Source of the DNA: Saprospiraceae bacterium
Lineage (GTDB): Bacteria; Bacteroidota; Bacteroidia; Chitinophagales; Saprospiraceae
Reading direction: 5' to 3'
DNA: 57,038 nt
NCBI GenBank assembly: GCA_029212405.1
Contig: JARGNR010000016.1
Span: 32,081 to 89,118 of the forward strand
This document shows positions 35,632-44,675 of the stretch, piece after piece. How positions within the stretch are numbered: position 1 is the stretch's first letter; each line of letters starts with the position of its first letter. The notes beneath the pieces are model-generated. The model had not been told where the DNA came from. It made no database searches and was given only the letters and a program-made list of their open reading frames with translations. The position numbers and the translations under genes are program-made.

Positions 35632-36147
35632 TTAGATATATTCAATAATGAGATCTTGATTCTTCCAGCTGTTTTTTATTTTTTGCAGTTGTTTAAGTTG
35701 ATAGTGAGATTCAATTACAAAATTGAATCTCTTATTCCCTGCTGCATTAACAAATTCAAGAAAGTTCTGTAAGTGATTTCCTTTCAGTTCTTGAATCCAA
35801 TTGGATTCTGCATTATCTAAGTCATATTCCTTTTTTAAGGATAGTTTATCTATGTCTTGAATATCATATTTTTCTTTGATTAATCCTTTTCTGGATTTCA
35901 CAACGATAGAATCTGACTTTAATTCCAAATAATGTTTTTCTGTAGACTCTGCAATTTTTTTTTGATTGTTCTTACTGGCCCAAACAGTGGCCATAAAAGA
36001 ACCTAAGAGCAAAACAAAAAACCACAAAGGGAAGATAGAATAATTGACAAGTAAACCAGCAAACAACGGCTGTATAAATAAAAGGATCAAGTATATCACT
36101 CGCTGGGAATAATATGTATTACTCTCTATGAGTTTGACTTTGAACAT
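35632..36147 (-). CDS. Small membrane protein with a soluble C-terminal domain
   Basis: 171 residues. Two membrane segments lie at about residues 17-57, followed by a soluble ~110-residue domain with alternating beta strands (KHYLELKSDSIVVKSRKG, KYDIQDIDKLSLKKEYD, RFNFVIESHYQLKQLQ). That layout resembles PH-like domain membrane proteins such as the YcxB type, but no firm family was recognised. It is in the same direction as the FGE-like gene, with a 42-base gap, so the two could be co-transcribed. Confidence 0.55.
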   Translation of the reverse strand: MFKVKLIESNTYYSQRVIYLILLFIQPLFAGLLVNYSIFPLWFFVLLLGSFMATVWASKNNQKKIAESTEKHYLELKSDSIVVKSRKGLIKEKYDIQDIDKLSLKKEYDLDNAESNWIQELKGNHLQNFLEFVNAAGNKRFNFVIESHYQLKQLQKIKNSWKNQDLIIEYI

Positions 36148-36302
36148 ATAAATGGTTTTATGATAAGAACTTCGTATGTGTAATAAATATAAATATACGG
36201 TTTTGAGTTCATTTGTGTGAGTGTATTTTGTTTCATTCGATGTTTTTAAATCACTTTTGCGCTCTGATAATTTTTTTGTAAAATACTTTAATATATTTTC
36301 AC

Positions 36303-36344
36303 TCTACACTTGTAGAATTAAAAAATTTGTTCTACGTTTGTAGA
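36303..36344 (+). promoter_or_regulatory. blaI promoter with two overlapping BlaI-type operators
   Basis: TTG (36310-36312), 20 bases, TACGTTTG (36333-36340) is a very good Bacteroidota promoter. Two palindromes lie on it: TCTACACTTGTAGA (36303-36316), covering the -33 box, and TCTACGTTTGTAGA (36331-36344), covering the -7 box. Their centres are 28 bases apart and each holds the TAC(A/G)..TGTA core typical of BlaI/MecI operators. Repression by binding over both promoter elements is the natural reading. Confidence 0.8.
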
Positions 36345-36363
36345 GTAATAAAAATAACTGCGT

Positions 36364-36729
36364 ATGCAATTGTCTAAATCTGAAGAACTTTTAATGACCC
36401 ATTTATGGTCTTTAGAAGAAGCATTTATGAAGGATTTAATAGAGTGTTATGAAGATCCCAAGCCAGCTACAACCACTATAGCTACCTTACTCAAAAGAAT
36501 GCAAACAAAGGGATTTGTCACATTTACCGCAGAGGGTAGGGCACGGAAATATAAACCAGCCGTCATGAAATCAGATTATGTGTCTGGACAATTTAAGGGA
36601 TTCGTTTCTAATTTTTTTGAAAACTCTGCCAGCCAGTTTGCTTCCTTTTTTACAAACTCTACAGATATGAGTAAAGAAGAGTTGCAAGCGTTAAGAGATA
36701 TGATTGATAACCAAATCGCTAAAAAATGA
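36364..36729 (+). CDS. BlaI/MecI/CopY-family transcriptional repressor
   Basis: 121 residues. Winged helix at about 5-75: LSKSEELLMTHLWSLEEAF, PKPATTTIATLLKRMQTKGFV and the wing TFTAEGRARKYKPAV are the family signature. The C-terminal ~45 residues form the dimerisation helices and contain the region cut by BlaR1-type proteases in relatives. It overlaps the BlaR1-like gene by four bases (ATGA). The operators on its promoter fit autoregulation. Despite the name, in Bacteroidota these pairs often regulate things other than beta-lactam resistance; no beta-lactamase is near. Confidence 0.92.
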   Translation: MQLSKSEELLMTHLWSLEEAFMKDLIECYEDPKPATTTIATLLKRMQTKGFVTFTAEGRARKYKPAVMKSDYVSGQFKGFVSNFFENSASQFASFFTNSTDMSKEELQALRDMIDNQIAKK

Positions 36730-38258
36730 GTATCCTATTATATCTCTTAAAGTCTGCGATGATACTGGGAGTATTACTCTTGTTTTATCGGGTTTTTCTT
36801 GAAAAAGAGAAGATGCATCAATTTAATCGAGCATACCTTCTTTTTGCCGTAGTATTTTCGTTTGTCGTACCCATATTGCCTACTGGAATACAATTTATGG
36901 AGTTGACAACTGCAGCTGGAAATGGATTAAATCCAACAATTGATACGATCCCTTCTGGTACAATCATGACAGAAGATATGGGAGTTGACTTTCATTTTGG
37001 GTGGATACTTTGGGCCATGTATGTAGTCGTATTTTGTTATTTGGGGAACCAATTTTTCAAAAGTATTCGGGAGTTAATACATGCCAAAAAAGAATATAAT
37101 CATGATGAAATTAATGGGATATCAATTGTTTTAATGGACAAAAAGATCTCTCCCTTTACGTTTATGAATTGGATTTATATCAATAAAAAAGAATACGAGG
37201 AGAAAAAAATTGCCCCTCAGTTAATAGATCATGAATTGGTGCATGCACTTGAAAAACATAGTTGGGATGTTCTTTTTATTGAAGCATTGATCACTATTTT
37301 TTGGTTCAATCCTATTTTGAGGGCATACAAGAAAGCAATTCAACTGAATCATGAGTTTTTAGCCGATGATTCGGTGTTGAAAAAATACAATAAAGTACAA
37401 TCCTACCAGCATCTCTTGTTGGATACGATTGAAAATAATTCAATGATATCTCTGGCCAGTAATATCAATTTTCATTTAACACAAAAAAGATTAAAAATGA
37501 TGACTAAACACTCCTCATTGAAGAGGAAAAGAGTATTGGTATTGAGTACGATACCATTGATAATTGGAATGCTTCTTTGCTTTGGAAGTCCCGCGGTTTC
37601 TCAAAGTGAAAATACATTTATACATGAATCCCAGCAGAGTATTGATATTGATGAATACTATAAAAATGCAATAATTCATTTTGTGCAAAAAGATGGAAGT
37701 ATAAAAGTATCTCCTTATGCTAAATTGTCCGATAATGAAAAGGCTAAGGTTCCTCCTCCGCCTCCACCCCCACCTACTATTCCTGGTGAGAAACGGACTA
37801 ATATGAATTTTAAATCGCTTTCTGAAGGCACCATAGTTAAAGTAACAGAAGATGGAAATGTGTTTGTGAATGCTAACGGAGATATGGCGATACCAAAACC
37901 TCCGAAGCCTCCCAAACCTCCTAAGCCAGAGAAGGCATTAAAGCCAAACAAAGCACCGAAACCTCCCAAAGCTCCAAATGGTGTTTTACCTCCGCCACCA
38001 CCGCCACCTGTGAAAGATACACGGAAGGCTAAATCATTAAAAGCAAATTCTCAAATGTTGGTTCCGCCACCTCCACCGCCACCTCCAGTTACGATGGAAG
38101 AACTAATCAAAGAAGGAGCAGATGTTTACATTGACGGTAAGAAAGCAACTGATGAAGAAGCTAAGGCACTTTCTGAAAATGACATGGATGATATTGAAAC
38201 GATAGAAGTTAAATTAGATGAAAACGGTAAAAAGACAGTTTATATCAAACGCAAGTAG
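36726..38258 (+). CDS. BlaR1-like membrane metallopeptidase (M56) with a proline-rich tail
   Basis: 510 residues. N-terminal membrane segments are followed by the M56 zinc site LIDHELVHALEKHSWD (HELVH), then a second glutamate-containing block (LNHEFLADDSVL) and another membrane segment near residue 280 (VLVLSTIPLIIGMLLC). The usual penicillin-binding sensor domain is absent: the outer part is ~210 residues with three proline runs (PPPPPPP, repeated PKPPKPP, PPPPPPPP) and a closing acidic/charged domain. It should cut the BlaI repressor upon an external signal. The tail may span the cell wall or bind a partner. Translationally coupled to blaI. Confidence 0.88.
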   Translation: MSILLYLLKSAMILGVLLLFYRVFLEKEKMHQFNRAYLLFAVVFSFVVPILPTGIQFMELTTAAGNGLNPTIDTIPSGTIMTEDMGVDFHFGWILWAMYVVVFCYLGNQFFKSIRELIHAKKEYNHDEINGISIVLMDKKISPFTFMNWIYINKKEYEEKKIAPQLIDHELVHALEKHSWDVLFIEALITIFWFNPILRAYKKAIQLNHEFLADDSVLKKYNKVQSYQHLLLDTIENNSMISLASNINFHLTQKRLKMMTKHSSLKRKRVLVLSTIPLIIGMLLCFGSPAVSQSENTFIHESQQSIDIDEYYKNAIIHFVQKDGSIKVSPYAKLSDNEKAKVPPPPPPPPTIPGEKRTNMNFKSLSEGTIVKVTEDGNVFVNANGDMAIPKPPKPPKPPKPEKALKPNKAPKPPKAPNGVLPPPPPPPVKDTRKAKSLKANSQMLVPPPPPPPPVTMEELIKEGADVYIDGKKATDEEAKALSENDMDDIETIEVKLDENGKKTVYIKRK

Positions 38259-38310
38259 AAAATCAATCTAAACAACAGTATGATGTGTAGTTAAGAACTG
38301 TATCGCAAAA

Positions 38311-38354
38311 ATTAAAATACTGGGTAAAAATTAATTTCTACCCAGTATTTTAAT
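38311..38354. terminator. Bidirectional terminator between the BlaR1-like and kinase genes
   Basis: ATTAAAATACTGGGTA (38311-38326) pairs perfectly with TACCCAGTATTTTAAT (38339-38354): a 16-bp stem with a 12-base loop. The stem ends supply T-rich tracts in both directions, fitting the convergent genes around it. Confidence 0.75.
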
Positions 38355-38420
38355 TTAAGTCGCTTCTTTATTTTTAGATCAAAAAAATCAACATAATAGT
38401 TCTGTTTGAGCTATTCTATA

Positions 38421-38963
38421 CTATTCCCCTTCTTTTTCTTCTCCCTTCTCCTCTTCAGTGGAATCCTGCTTTCCAAGCAACTTATCTAAGATTTGTTGAG
38501 GAAATAATCCCGTAGTGTCTAGTTCTTCCACAAAGCTAGGCCATACAATTTCGTTGAATTCATCCTGCAGAATTTTAACCCGCTCACCCATCTGATTTGC
38601 TGGAGTACGCTGCTTGTCTCTATTTTCATTTTCTTCAAGATCACACGTCAACCTGACTACCCGAACATTGATACCTTTCATTCGGAATAGTTCTTTTCTA
38701 ATCTCCTCTATAGCGTATGGCTTCCATACATATTCGATGACAACAGGTAATCCATTCATCAAAAACTGGAGCGCCATCATGGCAGAGATTTTTGCGAAAA
38801 ATTTATCTTCCTCTTCTGACCACTTTTCAAATGTACCTTCATCAAGAAGAAAAGAAAAGTCATCTGCCTGTATGTGGGCAGCTTTTTTCATAGATGACCA
38901 AATAGTAGCAGTAGTTGTTTTTCCAACTCCAGCAGGTCCAGTTAAAATCAGTACGTCACTCAT
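38421..38963 (-). CDS. P-loop NTPase, kinase-like
   Basis: 180 residues from the ATG at 38963, just after the upstream stop; an ATG at 38993 would add ten residues and overlap that gene by 28 bases. Walker A is GPAGVGKTT near the N-terminus, followed by HIQADDF and a hydrophobic V-V-I-E-Y-V strand, an arrangement of small kinases such as the gluconate- or zeta-type group. A lid Arg stretch (ENRDKQRTPA) fits phosphotransfer. The C-terminus is strongly acidic (EEEKGEEKEGE), an unusual tail. Substrate unknown. It follows the acyltransferase-like gene and is probably co-transcribed with it. Confidence 0.7.
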   Translation of the reverse strand: MSDVLILTGPAGVGKTTTATIWSSMKKAAHIQADDFSFLLDEGTFEKWSEEEDKFFAKISAMMALQFLMNGLPVVIEYVWKPYAIEEIRKELFRMKGINVRVVRLTCDLEENENRDKQRTPANQMGERVKILQDEFNEIVWPSFVEELDTTGLFPQQILDKLLGKQDSTEEEKGEEKEGE

Positions 38964-38965
38964 AG

Positions 38966-40042
38966 TTAATTTGTTAGTTTTCGGATTATCCATTCTAAAG
39001 GGCCGATTTTTTTATATCTCAGCCAAACGGAGGCGAATATTATGCAAATTAAACTAAAAGTCAATGCATATAGCAAAGAAAATTTCAAGGAAAATGATCC
39101 AAACTCTTTCGCACTGACTATTTCAATACAACCCATTCCTAGAATTACATGAGCGACATAAAAGGTTAGCGCAAGTTTTCCTGTTTTGCTGAATATGGAA
39201 ACCCAAAAAGACCGCTCATACTTTTTTGCTAAATAAATACAAGCTGCGATAGTACAGGTGGCAGCCGCTATTCCATTTACCATATATAAGGGCATTGGAG
39301 GCATTGGGGCCGTTCCAAGAATGGGTGCCAACTCCTGATAAGTAGTTGTATCCCCCGCTGATCCGAAATACAATAATGCGAATGAAACTACTTGTATCAG
39401 ACAAAAGACTAAAAGGCTTACCCAAAATGATTTTTTAATAAAGGCGTCATCTTGTAGATCTTGTCTCCCCAACCATATCCCAAATAACATAAATGCTGTC
39501 CAGGGAATCACAGGATGAAAACCATTATAAAACAAGTTTCTTATAAATCCTTGTAGTGACCAAAATGATTCGTATTCAAGCGTATCAAAATTCCATCCTG
39601 TTTCATAATTAATAAGAAATAAAAGTATGGGGAACAGCCCAATGAAAAATATAGTACCTGTAATTAGAGAGAAATTTGATCGACTGAGAAAAAGTAAAGA
39701 AATGATCATATAGATTCCATAATAGTGCAATATGTCGGCAGGCCAAATCCAGACGTAAGAAAGTCCTATTATAAAAAGTAAAATGGCTCTTTTTAGAATG
39801 ATGGAAGATGCTTTTCTTAATTTTTTATTGTCGGTATTTTTGATGGCTGAATTAGTCATTAAGGCAATACCCACTCCCGCTAACACAACAAACATCGCAG
39901 CTGCTTTTCCATCGAAAAAACTCGCAATAGATTTAAGATTTGCAGATCCTTCACTTCCAAAAACAACTTTAAAGTTGACTATGATCATTCCTATTATAGC
40001 CAAGGCTCTAGCTACATCGATGCCCACTATTCTCCTTTTCAT
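38966..40042 (-). CDS. Acyltransferase-like membrane protein (DUF1624/DUF418 type)
   Basis: 358 residues from the ATG at 40042 (MKRRIVGIDVARALAIIGM); the frame extends to a TTG at 40090. About ten membrane segments. The N-terminal R-I-V-G-I-D-V-A-R-A-L-A-I-I-G-M pattern and the C-terminal FSKTGKLALTFYVAHVILGMG block match the DUF418 and heparan-alpha-glucosaminide acetyltransferase-like group. Such proteins are thought to move acyl groups across the membrane; no donor or acceptor is known here. Its stop codon lies two bases before the preferred start of the kinase-like gene, so the two genes are probably coupled. Confidence 0.75.
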   Translation of the reverse strand: MKRRIVGIDVARALAIIGMIIVNFKVVFGSEGSANLKSIASFFDGKAAAMFVVLAGVGIALMTNSAIKNTDNKKLRKASSIILKRAILLFIIGLSYVWIWPADILHYYGIYMIISLLFLSRSNFSLITGTIFFIGLFPILLFLINYETGWNFDTLEYESFWSLQGFIRNLFYNGFHPVIPWTAFMLFGIWLGRQDLQDDAFIKKSFWVSLLVFCLIQVVSFALLYFGSAGDTTTYQELAPILGTAPMPPMPLYMVNGIAAATCTIAACIYLAKKYERSFWVSIFSKTGKLALTFYVAHVILGMGCIEIVSAKEFGSFSLKFSLLYALTFSLICIIFASVWLRYKKIGPLEWIIRKLTN

Positions 40043-40188
40043 CTTTCTATCTATCCTTATTTCTGAGGTAAAATTCAAAACTTCTTCCAAGCCTGCAAAA
40101 CTGTTCTATTAATTTCCCTTTTTACTCCACGAACAGATGAGACAAAAAGATTTTTGTTGTGATGGACATGGTATCTTTTCTTATACTA

Positions 40189-41622
40189 CTATTCACCGAG
40201 ATCCACAGTTCCTATTTCTCTGTTTCCCTTGCCCAATTGGTCATTTAATGCATCTCCTAGTTCTAGTCGGATCTGACTGCCAAGCTGTTTTATTTTTTCT
40301 ACCACGTTAGGATGCTGAGCTGCTACATTATTGGTTTCTGCTATATCATTGTCCAAATCATATAATTCGATTTCTTGAATCGTATTGTAATCATACGGCA
40401 CAGGAAGTCCATTTTTGCCTCCTTCTCGTCCGTTGAGACTCCTATAAGAATGAGGAAAATACAATTTCCATTTCCCATATCTCACTCCATGCAATTCGTT
40501 GACATGATAGTAATAATAATAAGCCTCGTGCGGACTCCGGTCAGAATCACCCGTCCACAGTGGCCAAATACTTTTACCGTCAATTTTATTTTTTGGTAAC
40601 TCAGCACCCACAATTTCGGCAATGGTAGGTACTATATCAATGGTCATCATAGGCACATGTATCACTTTTCCTTCAGGTATTTCACCAGGAAATCGAATAA
40701 TACAAGGTTCACGCTGTCCTCCTTCCAATGCAGTTCCTTTTCCTTCTCTGAGGGGTAACGCACTTCCAGCATGTTCTCCATAATTCAACCAAGGACCATT
40801 GTCTGAAGTAAATATGACTAGGGTGTTTTCGTCCAGTTTATTTTCTTTCAATGATTTTAATATCTCTCCCACGGACCAGTCAATTTCCATGATTACATCA
40901 CCGTAAAGACCGCGCTTTGACTTTCCTTTAAATTTGTCTGAGACATACAAGGGGACATGAGGTTGAGGATGTGCAATGTATAAAAAGAAGGGGTTCTCTT
41001 TGTTCTTACGTATAAATTCTACACTTCTTTCGGTTATTTGAGTGGTCAAATTTGATTGGTCCGTCAATGTATCAATAATGGTTTGATTTTCATACAATGG
41101 CAACGGTCCAAAATCAAATATCGGTCCTTGCTGGGGATGTAATGGCCACATATCATTGGAATATGGAATTCCAAAATATTCATCGAAACCTTGCTTGTTT
41201 GGCATAAATGAAGGATGGTCACCCAAGTGCCATTTGCCAAATAATGCAGTTCGATATCCATAAGGTTTCAACAGTTCTGCCAGCGTAATTTCATTCAGAT
41301 GGAGCCCTTTTTTACTGTTGGGCATAAAAGCACCATGTACCCCTAATCTATTCGGATAACAACCCGTAAGTATAGCAGCTCTCGAAGCAGAACAAACGGC
41401 TTGAGCAGCATAAAAATCTGTTAAGCGAATACCTTCTTGTGCCATTTGATCCAAGTTGGGGGTAAGAATATCTGGAGAACCATAACACCCCACATCCTGA
41501 TACCCTTGGTCATCTGTAAAAATTAGAATGATGTTGGGGGGCTGTTTTAAATCTGTGTGATTTGAATTACAGGATAATATAAAAGCTGTTAAAAGAAGGA
41601 AGTAAATAAGGGAGGATTTCAA
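40189..41622 (-). CDS. Sulfatase (arylsulfatase family, Cys-type), lipoprotein
   Basis: 477 residues with a lipoprotein signal (MKSSLIYFLLLTAFILSCNS). Catalytic site C-S-A-S-R-A-A-I-L-T-G (formylglycine precursor Cys, C-x-A-x-R form), metal site IIFTDDQGYQDVGCYG near residue 33 and TSDNGP further on are all intact. The family hydrolyses sulfate esters, for example of algal or animal polysaccharides. The Cys must be matured to formylglycine by an FGE or radical enzyme, which is not obvious in the window. No SusC/SusD pair or glycosidase is adjacent, so this is not a clear polysaccharide locus. Confidence 0.9.
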   Translation of the reverse strand: MKSSLIYFLLLTAFILSCNSNHTDLKQPPNIILIFTDDQGYQDVGCYGSPDILTPNLDQMAQEGIRLTDFYAAQAVCSASRAAILTGCYPNRLGVHGAFMPNSKKGLHLNEITLAELLKPYGYRTALFGKWHLGDHPSFMPNKQGFDEYFGIPYSNDMWPLHPQQGPIFDFGPLPLYENQTIIDTLTDQSNLTTQITERSVEFIRKNKENPFFLYIAHPQPHVPLYVSDKFKGKSKRGLYGDVIMEIDWSVGEILKSLKENKLDENTLVIFTSDNGPWLNYGEHAGSALPLREGKGTALEGGQREPCIIRFPGEIPEGKVIHVPMMTIDIVPTIAEIVGAELPKNKIDGKSIWPLWTGDSDRSPHEAYYYYYHVNELHGVRYGKWKLYFPHSYRSLNGREGGKNGLPVPYDYNTIQEIELYDLDNDIAETNNVAAQHPNVVEKIKQLGSQIRLELGDALNDQLGKGNREIGTVDLGE

Positions 41623-41712
41623 TAGTTGAGCATTTAGAGCGTGGTAAACATAAATAGAATATACGTTTGAAATATAAGAAATAATTTCTTAGGAGTCCTT
41701 TTCGGAAACTGA

Positions 41713-42654
41713 CTAGTCAGAAAATATTTGAAACGAATGATATGCATCGATCACCTTTTTTGGATAGGTATTGTTGGGGTATAGATGGACAGACGTCTGA
41801 AAAGCCTGAAGTGATTCCTGATATTTTCCATTCTTGTACAATGCTTCTCCTAAAGCTTCGAAGGAAGTAGAATTTTTAAAATAGATTAAGGTACACATTC
41901 GTAGAATCTGTTCTGCCTCTTTATACTTTTCTTGAGCCATTAATTCCATTCCAAAAGCATTGATTCCTTTAGCACTTAGATCATATTCGGATTGAAATAA
42001 ATCTTCCGATGTAATGAATTGTTGAATAGCGTGGATTGAAGTACCCGATGCATACATTTGTGACAACTTTTTAAGATTCATTACTCTCATTTTTTCTTGT
42101 TGTCGAGCCCATGTTTCTACTCCATACTCAGCTCGTTGGGCATCAGTAATTTGTGTGGGATCGATGTCCATGATTTGCCATTTAGATTCCTTATTCCGTA
42201 ACTTTTGATACTGAGTCCCATAGATTTGTTTCTTTCCAATACTCAACAAATATCGATCTGTCGTAGCAGCAAGAAGCCATTTGTCTGCATAAGGATTTAG
42301 GGCAATTGATTTTTCCATTAATTCTACCGCCTGACGAAAATCGGAAGAATCTTTTCCATGCTGTAAAATTAAAGCTGCGTTTTGATAATCATTGGATGTC
42401 TTAAGTGTATTATTTTTCATGAAATTATAGACGGTTTGCCGTCTGATACTATCATTTTGAATGGTTGATGAAGTATCTATTAGATGGCTGGACCTTTCCA
42501 TTTGATCTTGGTAAACTAATTGAGCGAGCGATTTATTATCCAACGAATCAACCTTAAATTCAAATTTCAATAATGAAAAATCAATAATGGGTTCTTTTAT
42601 AGGATGACAAGACCAGAGCAGGGCTAGAAGACAGGAGAGTAAAAGGTATTTCAT
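41713..42654 (-). CDS. TPR-containing lipoprotein, hypothetical
   Basis: 313 residues with a lipoprotein signal (MKYLLLSCLLALLWSC, Cys16). Three or so TPR-like units are visible: AVELMEKSIALNPYADKWLLAA, KYKEAEQILRMCTLIYFKNSTSFEALGEALYKNGKYQESL and QAFQTSVHLYPNNTYPKKVIDA. Expected to be a periplasmic scaffold. It is divergent from the MoxR operon and shares a 242-base region with it, but nothing shows that it belongs to that system. Confidence 0.65.
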   Translation of the reverse strand: MKYLLLSCLLALLWSCHPIKEPIIDFSLLKFEFKVDSLDNKSLAQLVYQDQMERSSHLIDTSSTIQNDSIRRQTVYNFMKNNTLKTSNDYQNAALILQHGKDSSDFRQAVELMEKSIALNPYADKWLLAATTDRYLLSIGKKQIYGTQYQKLRNKESKWQIMDIDPTQITDAQRAEYGVETWARQQEKMRVMNLKKLSQMYASGTSIHAIQQFITSEDLFQSEYDLSAKGINAFGMELMAQEKYKEAEQILRMCTLIYFKNSTSFEALGEALYKNGKYQESLQAFQTSVHLYPNNTYPKKVIDAYHSFQIFSD

Positions 42655-42896
42655 CTAAGATTCAGTTTTTCTTAAACAATTTGAAATCGAAATGTAGGTA
42701 TAAATATTCAACGATACAGCTTTTTCCATTCGGATTGATTTCATCAAATAAAAGCAACCAATTTTAAAAAGGTGTAAGTTTATATGAACTTATTGATTAA
42801 AAATGGACTATTTATACTTTGGCGATAACTAAGAATTATACGGAGTGAGTTAAAATTTTTACCTTGCTTGATGAAACCTAATTACAACATTGACTT

Positions 42897-43523
42897 TTGA
42901 ATATTCCGACTTCCATATCAGAGTACTTTTTATTTTTTATTCAATCCTTACGAAAGAATGAATTATTGGCAATGCACGGGCATTTTGTTCCCTTGTCAGT
43001 AAAGGACGAAACGGTGATTCAATTTTTGCATATAGAGTTTGAAGAACAAAAGATTGCCCTTCCAGAAACGGATATAAAATTTGATAAAGAGGCGGCTTAT
43101 TGGGCTGCGACTTTTGTTTATAATTGTGCTCAATTGATGTTGAATAGGTCAGATGTTTTAGAAAAAATATCTCAGTATTTAAAACAGTACGACGGAGAAG
43201 TAAATCAATCGAGCATCATATCTGCAGATCTTTGTTTGCGGTTTTTGCCAGATATCATTGAAAAGTTAATAGAAATAGATCAGGATGATCCTATCATTTC
43301 TCAATTGCTCACCATTGGAAATGCTTGGCCGTATTCTATGATCCCGATTTGCAAAAAAGAGGATGAATTTGATCTTACACTATTTGTTGAGGATCAGTGG
43401 CTATTGCAGATTTTTTCAGAACGAGTAGCCAAATTTCATAATACCGTATTAATGAAAGTTCCAGCAATAGAGAATTACTATAAAGCTGAATTGGGCATAT
43501 ACAAAAACCAATTGCTAAAATAA
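42897..43523 (+). CDS. First gene of the MoxR-vWA-propeller operon, hypothetical
   Basis: 208 residues. No ATG is available upstream; TTG at 42897 is the only start that keeps the conserved-looking N-terminus (MNIPTSISEYFLFFIQSLRK), since the frame closes at TGA three codons before it. Mostly helical, no signal peptide and no membrane segment. The next gene (MoxR) starts 21 bases later. It is probably one of the small bpX-type partners of ternary systems, but which one cannot be decided here. A weak TTG/TATACTTTG pair lies at 42793-42821 upstream. Confidence 0.6.
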   Translation: MNIPTSISEYFLFFIQSLRKNELLAMHGHFVPLSVKDETVIQFLHIEFEEQKIALPETDIKFDKEAAYWAATFVYNCAQLMLNRSDVLEKISQYLKQYDGEVNQSSIISADLCLRFLPDIIEKLIEIDQDDPIISQLLTIGNAWPYSMIPICKKEDEFDLTLFVEDQWLLQIFSERVAKFHNTVLMKVPAIENYYKAELGIYKNQLLK

Positions 43524-43544
43524 ATAAGAATAGAAGAAATAACT

Positions 43545-44675
43545 ATGAATGCAGTAGAAAAATTAAAAAATGTATTAACTCATTTAAAGGATTTATTTGT
43601 TGGGAAAGATGATGTCATCGACTTGTTGGGAGTCGCTTTGATTGCCAAGGAAAATGCGTTTTTATTGGGTCCTCCAGGAACTGCGAAGAGTGCCATTGTG
43701 AAGCAAATGTCCAACTGTATTGATGGAGGGAATAATTTTGAATACTTGCTGACTCGGTTTACTGAGCCGAGTGAGATATTTGGCCCTTTTGATATTCGAA
43801 AATTGAAGGAAGGAACATTGGTGACAAACATTGAGGGGATGATGCCAGAAGCATCGTTGGTATTTTTGGATGAGATATTTAATGCAAATAGTGCCTTGCT
43901 GAATAGTTTGTTGATGTCGTTGAATGAGAAAGTCTTCAGAAGAGGGAAAGAAGTTTTAAAATTGCCGACACTCATGTTTGTGGGGGCGAGTAACCTTTTA
44001 CCTGAAGATGAAGCATTGGATGCATTATTGGACCGTTTTCTGGTCCGAATAAAGTGCGATTATGTGGATACCGATTTATTAGATCAGGTATTAATTGCAG
44101 GATGGAATTTAGAAAATTCAAAGAAAAAAGAGCGGCCTTCCGTTTCACCGAAAGAATTAAAGACTTTGCAGAAAGGGTGTAGGCAAGTCGATTTGTCAGA
44201 GATTAGAAAACCTTATGTAAACTTGGTGCATGCGCTCCGAAATGCGGGTATTAATGTATCGGATAGAAGGGCGGTCAAGTTTCAAAATCTGATCGCAGCC
44301 AGCGCTTTGTTATGTGATAGAGAGAAAGCGATATTGTCTGATCTTTGGATACTGAAATACATATGGGACAGCGAAGAACAAATTGAATTGTTGGCAGGAT
44401 TGGTGGATAATATAATTGAGAAAGACATTACGCCTGAAGCACATCCTCAGGCGCGATTTAATAAAAATCCGAATGCAGAGGAATTGATGAAAGAAGTCAA
44501 CTTACTTAAAGAAAAGTGGGGGAGTGACGACCTTTCTTTTGAGGAAAAAAATATTATTAAAGACAAACTTAGGTATGTTCAGACACGGAGCAGGTGGGTA
44601 AATAATGTGGAGCAGAAAGACCATCTCGAACAAGAAATTAATGGATTATGGGAAGCAATATTGAAATCCATATAG
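43545..44675 (+). CDS. MoxR-family AAA+ ATPase
   Basis: 376 residues. Walker A GPPGTAKS (residues 42-49), Walker B LVFLDEIF (about 104-111), sensor 1 Asn in GASNLLP, and arginine-finger DRFLVRIKCDYV follow in the MoxR/RavA order. MoxR ATPases remodel partner complexes, usually together with vWA proteins. The last ~100 residues are a helical lid and a charged tail. The next gene overlaps it by 28 bases. This is the motor of the five-gene block. Confidence 0.93.
   Translation: MNAVEKLKNVLTHLKDLFVGKDDVIDLLGVALIAKENAFLLGPPGTAKSAIVKQMSNCIDGGNNFEYLLTRFTEPSEIFGPFDIRKLKEGTLVTNIEGMMPEASLVFLDEIFNANSALLNSLLMSLNEKVFRRGKEVLKLPTLMFVGASNLLPEDEALDALLDRFLVRIKCDYVDTDLLDQVLIAGWNLENSKKKERPSVSPKELKTLQKGCRQVDLSEIRKPYVNLVHALRNAGINVSDRRAVKFQNLIAASALLCDREKAILSDLWILKYIWDSEEQIELLAGLVDNIIEKDITPEAHPQARFNKNPNAEELMKEVNLLKEKWGSDDLSFEEKNIIKDKLRYVQTRSRWVNNVEQKDHLEQEINGLWEAILKSI

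Noticed and set aside
37715-37969. Glycine-rich open frame on the minus strand
   Set aside because: It is the complement of the proline-rich part of the BlaR1-like gene.
36364-38258. Beta-lactam resistance operon
   Set aside because: BlaI and an M56 protease are present but no beta-lactamase or PBP gene and no penicillin sensor domain.
34663-41622. Polysaccharide utilisation locus around the sulfatase
   Set aside because: No SusC/SusD pair and no glycosidase or lyase is present between these genes.
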